Of a stretch of DNA of 64,000 nt, positions 26,401-38,400 are shown piece after piece (the stretch's first letter is position 1; every line of letters starts with the position of its first letter). Position numbers and translations under genes: made by a program. A model generated the notes under the pieces. The model ran no database searches and was not told the DNA's origin. It saw only the letters and a list, made by a program, of their open reading frames with translations. This stretch comes from Molanna angustata (taxonomy: Eukaryota; Arthropoda; Insecta; Trichoptera; Molannidae), in contig OY754964.1 of the NCBI GenBank assembly GCA_963576475.1, positions 48,682,861 to 48,746,860 of the forward strand. Reading direction: 5' to 3'.

Positions 26401-29400
26401 CAACCAAATCAACAAGAAGCTTCAAGGAAATTCGCTATTGAAATAGGAAAATAAATAAAAAAATCAACATTAAAGAGACTAATCCGGTAGAAATTGAAAG
26501 ACTCAAAAGGGAAATCATTTGAATTCCTTTTTCTTCTTCTTCCACTCTTTTAAGGCCTATTGGCCTTTTTATGTCCTGCGTTAACTTCCCTCCTGTGACG
26601 TGGACTGCCAACTGTCCTTTCATCTCTTGGGAGGACATCCTGGAGAACATTTTAATTTACTTTGTCAAATATGATTTCTTCACTTTTTTTCTTCAAGAGA
26701 CTGCAAATAAAAGAGCGCGCATGATTTGATGGAAAAACAACGAATTATTTTTGGTTTTGTGATTTTTCAATAATATGAATACGAATATACACTTATCGTA
26801 TGTATTTTTATTATTTAGTGATCATTTGTATTTTTTGTGACATTCTATAATATAAAAAAGGTAGTTTCAAAATACTGTTAATTTATCCATGATGCCTCCT
26901 CGAAAAATAATGGCTTTTGATTTCAGAATAGGGGTAGGATTTGTGGTGCTTAGGATCTCTACTCAATCCACTAATCTACTTCTCGCATTCATCCCTTGTA
27001 TTGTTCGCTCACAACAGCATATGTGGTCTTAGCATAATATTATGTTGGACAGCGTAGATTATCTAATTTTGAACATGTAATAAGCAACCACTAATCTTTA
27101 GTGACCAGAGGGTCATTTTCTTTGTATTTGAGACACTAATTGGTCTAGCGACATTACTGAACCATGTGTTTTACGTTACATCATAGTCATTTACAGTTAT
27201 TTTATTGTATCTAGGTACCTACTTATAGTTATATTAAAACGTATTAAAGATCCTAGCTTAATAAACTGAGTGAAATTTAAATAGGAAAAACATAAAATCT
27301 AAAACATCTGCGATGGTTTTGATGCTCTAAGAAAAAAAATATAGAGCTGAAAACATTTCGTCAGTGACATGTCATAATTTTTAATAAATACAATGGTCAA
27401 TTGTTTGTTTTTATTGTATTCCAGAGTGCAGAACAAGTAACGGGTTTCTGTCGCTCGCCCCAGGACACACGTCGTGGCTCTCCGACTGGTTCTGTAACTA
27501 GTGGAGCTGCTCTTACTCCAACCAGACACCTCAGTGATGCAGAGAGACTGAGGAAGGTTATCTTAGAGCTTAGAGATACTGAGAGAACTTATGTTAAGGT
27601 AATCATCATCGTACTCACCCAACTCTTTCGTAGTTATACGAGATAATAGGAAACCTCATTGCTTTTAATATAAGCAAAATGTGGTGGATAATCCACCGTG
27701 GATAATTTATTGCCCGAAAGTTGTTTTTGTCAGTAAAATACCATAAGATATATTATGTGAATACACCGGGTAAATTGACATATAACAACAGAGAAATAAA
27801 CGTTTAAGGAAAGCAATAATAGGTTCATACAAATCTCTTCATTAGTAACTATGTACATACAATGGTGCTTTTTGAACAAACTTGGCATTTAAAATATTTC
27901 TACATACGTAGTTCTTTATTTATTTTATATATAAAATTTATGTCAACATCAGCTCAGTTGGCAAAATACAACATAATAATAGAAAATAATAGATGGATTA
28001 TTAAAATCTTAAGCACTCAGGCTCAAATAAAAAATAATTCAGTTGACACTGTCTCTAGAGATTCTGATGAAGAATCCAATCAAAGCGAGCTATTTAATTT
28101 ATCCTCGAGTTAAGAAAGTTAAGTTCCCGGTGACCGCACATTTATTTTTCTTATTATGTCATATCTGACAAAATTGTACAGCCTTACTTTACAGTGCCAT
28201 TAAAATTACCTTCGTTCGTTGTCTCAATTTTCTTTGACGTCTTAACTACACCACAATTGAAAACAGGTACATTTCTATATGAGCACAAAGACTCTTAGTT
28301 AAGTATGCAAGCTGTAATGAAAATATTACAAAGCAAAGGTGCAGTGAACACTATGGAACAAAATAAATTGTACCTATCTTATGTAAATTATGCAAGAGAC
28401 TATGTATCTAGTTGTATCAGCGATGTCTTCTATGTCCAATCGATTATGCACAAAATTAAACCTCATACCAGGATGAATGATGCAATATTTGGCGCTTAAA
28501 CAGAAAAATACACTTGTAGAAAATATGCCTGCAATTTTTACAACGCGAGACGTGTAGGTTAGCTAAGTACCTACTGCACGTGCTAAATTTTAGAACAATA
28601 CCTAATCTGCAATGAGTTTTGAATCATACCCAGATGGCAACATAACCTTTCTAATATTTGAAAAAAATATTCTCAGTTTTAATAGATCCATCCAACTGCA
28701 TCCAACTAAAATTAATAATTTATTAAATCTGTAATTTTTAAGTACCTATGACCAAGTGCTTACAGGAAAATAATTTAGTTTCAACGGAAATTCTATATCA
28801 AGTAATTTGGGAAAAAACATGTTTATATTTATAACTAAAGTGTGAACATAGAAAATTGGGTCTTGATATCAATAGGGCTCTAAACGCCCTTTTGATACGA
28901 TACAAAAGTATCTTGTTACACAAATAGAAGTTCGTAAGAGTATGTACCTACCAACCCTTTTACAATATATTTAACCACAAATAAAAAATAACAATGTTTC
29001 TTGCTAAAAATAGTGGCTCATGTATTGGAACGCCTTAATATTGCAATTGACAATTGCAATATTTATTTATTTGTTCTGTTAGATAAAACTATGATTATTA
29101 CGTAGGTATCGTGAAAATGCATTGCAATATAAATTTCGTCGAAATGAAATATTTATAAATGTATTTAAAAATACTCAATATTGAATTCAATTCCAAAGAC
29201 AAATTAATTTGTATGAACATTGAAGTCATTAAAAACAAAAAATGCGTTCACCAGAACTTTAACTGTATCCGTTTTATAATACACTAGTGAAGTTCTTTTG
29301 AAAATTCTTGAAATGACTATTATTTGACATTTCATCAACAATTTTACAATGACAAAATTTTATTTTGAATGACCCAACTTTCAAAAATTAATTCCCTCGT

Positions 29401-32400
29401 GGTTTGAAATGTCTCACTTTTCACAATTAGTACAAACTAACAATATATAATATTTACATAAATTAATAAATATTATATGGAAACTTCAATTTTAAAATAA
29501 TCTAACAGGAACTTACTGTGTGACGAGATCCAAATATCTGGAGGAATAATTTGGTTAAACTTATATGTTAGAACCATAATGATTTATTGGATCCCATAAT
29601 ACTTTTTTTTGTTAATTATTTTTTTATTCCATTTCAGCACCTTAATAGCCTATTAGAAAATTACTTGGAACCGTTAAAGAGAGAGACTTTTTTGTCGAAT
29701 GCTGAAATCAACGCCTTGTTTGGAAATATTCAAGAAATTGTGACATTCCAAAGACAATTTCTACAGAATCTCGATGAGGCCATCGAATTGGAGCCAAATT
29801 TCCATCAGTTTGAGCATTCTAGTCAATACAAGGTATTATTCTTTTTTTTCAAAGTGTCCTCATTCGAAAAAAAAATAATAATACCTCAGTGAATCAATTA
29901 ATAAAATATTTAATGATTCTTTAGTTCAATAATCTATCAATGACGGTATTTTATTACATGTTAAATATGTGTTATTTATTCATTCTTTTTTTGGTTATTA
30001 ATTTATTGTTTTTATGTAAATTATTATAAACCATTAATACATTAAAAAAAGTCATATCATTTTCCTTCACAAAATCGCAATATTTTTTACGAAAACAAGA
30101 GATGGAAAGAAATTCTAAAACTAATAATTATACAAAAATACAAAATATCTGTTCCTTATATACATAGATGTACTGTCTGTTAAGTATTTTCCATCTTTGT
30201 ATCGAACTCTCTCTGTTTTATCAACTGTGTTTTATTGAACTGTGGATCTAATTCATGTATAAAACTTTTAATTTCAGAATGTATTATTCTCAATTGGAAG
30301 CGCCTTCTTATATTATGTAAACCACTTCAAACTGTACAGCTCATTCTGTGCCAGTCACAGTAAAGCACAAAAAGTTTTGCACCCAAGTAAGTTATTTAAA
30401 TCTGTTTCTACTTTTAACGTGCAATGTAAAAAATTTAAATTGCAAATTTTGTCGACTTGTTGAAAATTCATCTGCATCGAAGTTCTGAGAATATTTCTCT
30501 GAGTAAACTTTTCAACGAGATATCTACAACGATATAAGGGTCAGTAATGGAAAAAATAACAAGAACAAAATAAACATCAAAATCAAGTGTTGTATTTTCT
30601 GCAATATAATATGTATCATTCAGTAAATGGTCAAATATGAACCGATATTATAGAACATACAGGCCTAGTTTAATTAAGCTGCAATTTCTTTAAAATAGAG
30701 CCATCTTTAAATACTGCTTCACATGTCGACTTCAAATGATGGAAGTGACCTAAATCTTACAGTGGAGAGATAAAAGTCACAATAAAAGAATTGGACTCTT
30801 TGATTGTTTGGTTTCTCCGAGTGTAGTTCTTGCTAATGGACCATCAACTCAGTCCATTTCAATGCAGTTTCAAATCGCAAGTACGAAGCCAAAGATGAAA
30901 TTCGATCATGTGATCACTCTAGTCATGTCATCTTCTGGACCATCGCCGTCTCTCAGGTCATTAGATATAGTACTGCTTAAAAGTGAAATATTTTTGTTTT
31001 TTATTTTTCTTTCAGATGAAGGAAACCAAGCCCTGCAGGAGTTCTTGGCGGCTCGTAATCCGCGCCAACAACATTCCAGCACATTAGAATCCTACCTTAT
31101 CAAACCAATACAACGTATCCTTAAGTATCCACTGTTATTGCAGCAACTTAGAAATCTAACAGACCCCAATTCTGATGAGCATGCGCATTTAGTTGGTTTG
31201 TACATATTTTCCTTTTATTCTCATTTTACCTATAAACATCTAATATTTGACGTGGTAAATTAATTTTTCATAGTTATAGTTGTAAGGACTTAATTTGTAT
31301 TACATGTTTCTGCACAGTTTTATCTCAATAAGAATTAATGTATTATGAAATTAAATCTACTGTAATATCTGGAACATTAATTGTGTGACTCGTTCTAACT
31401 TTGATGTCATTAAAAATAACGTTATGTACCAAAGTTGGTTCATAAATGATGGTGTATATTAGCTGTTTTCAAGTAAATTCTTATATGTAATATCGAAAAA
31501 CGTTCATTGATTAAATTCATGCGTTGTTCTCAATAGTCTTGCTTTAAATATTGCCAAGATATTTTACCTATAACAATTTTCTGAATTACAGAGGCATTAA
31601 AGGGAATGGAAAAGGTAGCAGAACATATCAATGAAATGCAACGAATTCACGAAGAATATGGAGCTATATTTGATCATCTCTTTAGACAACATCAGAAATC
31701 CTGCAAACAACCAATCGACCTAAGTCCAGGTACAAAACTTTTCCAACCGTCGATTTGTTCGAGAGGACTTTTTTCTCTTAACATATCGACAAAGTATCAA
31801 CCCAAAACACGCGAAATTGTAAAAAATATAGACATATACAAAATCTCAAATTTGTTTTTTCGAAAAAATTCCAGAGTTTCTCAAACAAAACATTTTTTTA
31901 TGATAAATTTATGTGTTTGACTGCCTATATTTCCTAAGTTTTTTAAAAATATCAAAAAAAGCCGAAATACCCCAACAAGATACTTTAATTTGCTATAAAC
32001 TAGTTGCATGTAACACATGAGATCCAACTGTCGATAGCGATAGTATGTATAGTTGAAGAATATGTACCAAACTATAAACCCATAAATACAAATTATTGAA
32101 TATTTTCAGATATTTTGTTTTCTATACAACATAATATGTTGGTATGTATGTCAAGATAGGATAGTATTTTATTTTATTTTATTTTATTTTAAACAAAGTA
32201 TACAAACAATAACTGGACAAAATATACAGGTGATACAAATATAAAAAAAAATTAGCATGCCCAGCATCACTTACATGTATACATTATTACCATTTATATA
32301 TTTATGTAGTGTAGGAGAAAAAAAAAACAGTTATAATCAGATATGTGACATGTGAGTGGGGAGTGTGTGTGTGTGAGTATGTGTATGTGTGGGTGTGTGT

Positions 32401-35400
32401 GGGAGTGTATGAGGATATGTGTGAACTTTTATGTGATGAACCCAACTTATCAGAATGAGTATCTAGGATTATATTAGAGTACTTAATAATCTATTCTTTA
32501 CCATAATCAATGGGGAGTTAAAAAGGTCTGCATCACTAATGTTGGATTTATAAAAATGGGAAGTGCGGTATATGAAAGAATTCTGTCTGGCATTAGTGTT
32601 ACAAATGGGGAGGTAAAGTAGGTCAGTCAGTCTAGTCGGTCTTGTTGGCACTCTCAGAGTCAAGCGTTCTAGGAGATCAGGGCCATTGAGTTTGCCATTT
32701 TGAATAAAAATATAACATCTGCTATAGTTCTGCGGCTCTCGAGTGATGTAATTTTGTAATGCTTTAAGGAATCAGAGTAACTAATGTGGTCTCTGTGCGC
32801 ACGAAAGTCAAGATATCTGAGAAATTTCTTTTGCAGCCTTTCAACTCTGATCTTGTATATGGCATATGAGGGAGACCAGACTTGAGATGCGTATTCAACA
32901 ATGCTACGAACATATGCGAAGTACAGTGCTTTAAAGGTAGAGATATTATTAAATTGTCTGCACAAACGGAGAACATATCCCAGCATTTTGGATGCTTTGG
33001 AGGTGATATTATCTACGTGCTTGTTCAGGAGTAATTTACCATCCAACTTGATGCCTAGGTCTTTTATTTCAGTGGTTATAGTAATAGGATGGTTGTTAAG
33101 TTTATAAGTATAATTAACAATATTCCGGTTTCTGGTGAACCGGATAGCAAAGCATTTATCAGTATTGATCTTCAGGTTATGGTGTTTACAATATAGGTCA
33201 AGGCGATTTAGATCATTTTGAATGTTCTGACAATCCTCAACACTTTTCACACAAGCAAAAATTTTCATGTCATCGGCAAAAAGTAAAACATGAGAGAACA
33301 GAAAGCAATTTGAAATATCATTTATATATATATTAAAAAGCAGAGGCCCCAACAAGGAACCCTGAGGGACACCTGAAGTAACACGAACCCAACTTGACTT
33401 AAATCCACCGACTACCACAGCCTGACTTCTATTGGAGATGTAAGAAGAAAACCATCTATACAAGTCACCGTGAATACCGATTCGATAAAGTTTTTCAAGC
33501 AATGTGCTATGAACAACCTTATCAAACGCCTTACTATAGTCAGTGTAGATTGCATCCACCTGTGTTTTACTATCCATTTTTTCGTGGAGAAATTCAAGAA
33601 AAGATACAAGATTGGTAACAGTAGAGCGACCACTTACAAAGCCATGCTGTTTGGAATTCAAAAATGGCTTTAAGGCTGGGATCAATTGGTCATATATTAT
33701 TTTTTCGAATATTTTACTGAAAATGCATAGTTTGGAAATCGGTCTATAATTTTTTACATCCGCCTTGTCGCCAGACTTGAAAACAGGTGAAACAAATGCT
33801 TGCTTCCAACGTAGTGGCATTGTGCCCTCATTAAGTGATCTACGAAATAGATAAGATAGGGGGGTGCATAGATTATTAGCACACATGAAAATGAAATATG
33901 GGGGGATATTGTCCGGACCAGCTCCCTTCTTTAGATCGATTTTAAGTAGATATCTTAATGTGGATGCTTGGTTGATACTAACATCATCAATATTCCCAGC
34001 ATAGTTGTTCATATCGTGACAAAGTGAATTCTGACCTAGAGAAGCATTGTCAAAAACGGAGCTGAAATAATCTGAGAATAGATTAGATATTCCTTGCCCG
34101 TGATGCTCTTTTCTATCCATAAACTGCATAGTGCTAGGTATGGCATGTGAATTGGATGTTAATTTAATATATTTTCATATGTGCGAGGGATCGATTGAGA
34201 TAGCATTCTCGGTTTCTGAAATAAATTTATTATAGCATTCACGGCTGAGAGTTTTGTGACGTTTTCGAAGAAGTGAGAAAGTCAAGTAGTCTAAAGGGTT
34301 TTTGGATAATTTATATTTTCTAAAAAAACTGTATTTTTCTTTAGTGATTTTAATTAAAGCTGAATTATACCAAGGTGGGTATTTAGAATTTGCGGAGAGT
34401 TTTCTTGGTATATAGGTATCAATTAAGTCATATAGAATAGAATAAAATTTATCAATAGCGGAGTCAATGTTGCAATGTGAGAGTACATTCACCCAGTTAA
34501 TTTTACTAAGTGCTAAATTAATCATTTCGTAATCCCCACGTTTAAAAATATGCACGAATCTTCTTTCACCAACCAGCACAGGTGGACTAGAAAAAGAAAT
34601 TGTTACAGTCAGTGATTTATGGTGAGAGTCTTCATCAATGACAGGATCGTCACAGGCCAAATTTGTTACACAGGACAAGATCAAGAATACGATTGTTAGA
34701 GTTAGTGACAGAATTAAATTGATTTAGTCCAGCAAAATTAATGTTGTCAATAAACAAAGCACTGACCGGAGAGGACACAACAAGTGGAGAAAGAAATATA
34801 TTGTTATTGTGCTTTAACCAAGTAATTTCAGGAATATTAAAATCACCCAAAACAAGAAAATTATCACACGGGTAGTCCAAAGTTAATCTGGATAACTAGT
34901 ATGGAGGAAGTTCCTTTTTTCCTACCCAGAATATGAAAATATCATGATGGTATGTATGTTTGGAGATGAAGTATCAAACTATTAAGTCTTCTTACATATT
35001 GTGTATAGGCGACTGCCATACAAAATGTATGAAGCGATGTCGTCACTAAATTCAATTTTTAAAAAAATTGTTAAAAAAAAATTGAGATCTTCTACTACAA
35101 TGTTAATATTTTTTTATAGAAAATTAAATTAACCAGTTGGGGTGTTTCGGCTTTTTGCGATAATTGTATAAGTTTTGGAAATATAGGCAGTTAAACTCAT
35201 AAATTTATCATAAAAAAAATATTTTTCTTAATAAAAAATGTTTGAGAAACCCTGGAACATATCGACAATGTTTCAAGCCAGAATACGCGAGAATTGTATG
35301 CAGAGGTCTACTTTTTTCACGGCATTTCCAACATTGAAGTCAAAAAACACCAACTTAGAGGCTTCGCAGCATATATGTTCCATACACGGATTTACTCAGA

Positions 35401-35461
35401 ATTCGGAGTAGAACATTTCGTGTGTCTGTGTGTGTGTGTGTCTGTGTGTGTGTGTGTGTGT

Positions 35462-35493
<32 letters not shown>

Positions 35494-38400
35494 CCCCTTA
35501 TAACTTTTGATCCGCTCAATTTACAGAGCCCAAAATTTCATTATATATAAACAGTTATAAGCCTACAAAACTTTTATACTCAGAATTTTGATTTTATGTT
35601 TCAGTCAGGGGTTATCAACTTTTGAATTTTTACTTTATTTTTCCATATATCTCAGAAACCATAAAAGCTAGAACGCTGAAAATTGGTACAAGTATAGACA
35701 AATACAAAATCTCAAATAATTTTTTTCAAAAAAATTCCAGAGTTTCTCAAACATTTTTTATTAAGAAAAATATTTTTTTTAATGATAAATTTATGAGTTT
35801 AACTGCCTATATTTCCGAATTTTTCAAAAATATCGAAAAAAGCCGAAAAACCCCAACTAGATAATTTAATTTTCTATAAAAAATATAAACATTGTATTAG
35901 CACATCTCAAACTTTTTTTAACAATTTTTATAAAAATTGAATTTAGTGACGACATTGCTTCATACAATTTGTATGTCAGTCGCCTATACACAATATATAA
36001 GAAGTTTTAATAGTTTGATAGGTACTTAATCTCCAAACATACATACAGAACCATCATGCTGTTTTCATATTCCGGGTAGGAAAACAGGACTGACCTCCAT
36101 ACTGTCCTATCTTGACATACATACAAACATGTGTTAAAATTTTTGATTCTTATTCTTCAACTATACATACTATCGCTATCGACAATTGGATCTCATGTGT
36201 TACATGCAACTAGTTTTAACAATTTTTATAAAAATTAAATTTATTGACGACATCGCATCATACAATTTGTATGGCAGCCGCCTATACAATATGTATGTAA
36301 GAAGACTTAATAGTTTGATTATTAATCTCCAAACATACATACATACCATCATGCTGTTTTCATATTCCGGGTAGGAAAAAAGGAATGACCTCCATTCTGT
36401 CCCATCTTGACAAACATACCTACATGTGTTATATAGAAAACTAAATATCTTAAAATATTCAATAATTTGTATTTATGGGTTTATAGTTTGGTACCTACTT
36501 ATTCTTCAACTATACATATAATCGCTATCGACAGTTGGATCTCATGTGTTACATGCAACTAGTTTATTGGTGATACAAAACAAATTCATGCATTCCTTCA
36601 TATAATACCATTATGACAAAATCTAGATAGTTCCTTCGCGGCAGCCGTACGACAAAAAACTTCATATAAAACAAGCATTTAGTTTTGCTTCAAAATCTGA
36701 AATCCCGTGGAAGAATATTAATATTTTAATTATTTAACTTATTAGTATTCCATCTGTCAACAAATATTGATAATGCAATTTCTATCTTATACACTGCCAC
36801 GTTTTTCCAAAAAAAATATTTAAGCTTCTTGTACTTCACAAACTCGTAATAAATCAATTTTTCAAATAACATATCCTGAGATGTGCTCTTTTCCATTATT
36901 GTTTATGTATGATATTTGAGTACCTACCTATTTGTCTATTATTTTTCATTTCGCAAAAACAAGACAATTTTATTTACTCGCTCAATTAATTTATGTAAAT
37001 TATCGTGTGACAATTGCAGGTGATTTGTTACTACGGTGGAGTTGAACGACTGAATATCTCAAAATTTTCATACTGCACATGTAATCAAGTTAATTTTATT
37101 TACTCTTTCAATCCCTTCAAATAATCGTTTGACAATTGCAGGTGATTTGTTATACTACGGTGGAGTTGAATGGCTAAATATCTCAGATTTTCTTGGGAAA
37201 ATCAAGAAAGGCCTTGAGCTACATGCCATGTGTTTTGTTTTCAAATCAGCTGTTGTATTCCTTTGTAAAGAAAGACTGAGACAAAAGAAGAAATTGATGG
37301 TAAGACTACTTTTACTGTAATCTATTTCTTACATCTATACTTCAAACTATCCTGTGCTTCCTATCTAGAGATGCACGGATTGCGCGTGAAATAAAATATT
37401 ATTATATGAAAGAATATATGACATTAGAACTACACCAACGTTAGCAACCTTCAAAACTAGATTAAAGCGCGCGCTCCTACTTTCTATTTCTTAACCAACA
37501 TACTTCTCATTAATTTCCCTATTCCTGTAGTTAGACATATCTCCTCTCCTTTTTTTCCCTTCCCTCCCATAGTTTTGTTACAGGTTTCATCTCAGATTTG
37601 TTTAATTGTCATTGATATACATATTTTTATTCTTCTATAGTTTTATACGTTTATAATTTTATATAGTTTTATACGTTTTTAGTTTTATATAGGTTTTCTT
37701 TTCTTTTGTACATGCACCATTTTCACTCATAACTGTTATGATTGTCTGGAAGAAATTGCCACTATGCAATGAGTTCGCCATTTGTACTAGCAAATAAGTA
37801 ATGTACAATAAAGTGTTTAAAATAAATAAACAAATATATTTTCAGTAAAACAATGAATAATCACACACCTACAGGGCTTGTGACTTGTCATTTACTGGTT
37901 TTTACGTGATAAATGTATGCGCTGGCACAACATTTACTATTGTAGCCTTTTATTACGTTTAACGATATTTCATTTATTGAAATATATTTTTTACAGGGCG
38001 TTTCTTCAAAGACTAATTCAAATGAAGTAGAAATAATAAGGTACCAAGTTTTAATACCAGTAACTGAAGTTCAAGTGAGGGCTTCATCAGCCAAAGATAT
38101 GGATAGTCACTTTTTATGGGAATTAATACACCTTAGATCGCAGTTACAGAGAAGATCTGAAAAAGTTTATGTACTCTCAAATAGGTAAGCTTTATAATAC
38201 ATATGTACGTGTAAGTAAGTATATCATTTATATATTTTCTAATAATTATCATAAATACGTGGCATATTCCATACGTTTTACATGTAATAGGTAGTTATCC
38301 TTAAGGGATTTACTTTTAAATTATAACTGAAGCAAACCTTTATTCCTTGCATATTTCAATACATAATAGCGTCTCAAGGGATATAAAAAAATCCACATCT

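Larger units (their letters stand above)
31995..36575. mobile_element. Long-inverted-repeat (foldback) element, composite copy
   Basis: The left terminus TAAACTAGTTGCATGTAACA runs inward through GATCCAACTGTCGATAGCGA to about 35260. It is interrupted by a Jockey-type element at 32168-34897. The right arm runs from about 35640 to 36210 in reverse complement, ending TGTTACATGCAACTAGTTT. The outer half of the right arm is then repeated at 36215-36575. Between the arms (35260-35640) is unique sequence with a GT microsatellite. No transposase is recognisable. It lies wholly in the sif DH-PH intron. Confidence 0.75.

Noticed and set aside
30808..31015. Extending the DH exon upstream, since the frame is open from 30808
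   Set aside because: A strong pyrimidine tract and CAG lie at 31006-31015. The DH sequence joins the previous exon in phase at 31016, and the upstream residues do not match the domain.
32901..33673. Plus-strand open frames over the Jockey element
   Set aside because: They are shadows of the minus-strand reverse transcriptase, which carries all RT motifs.
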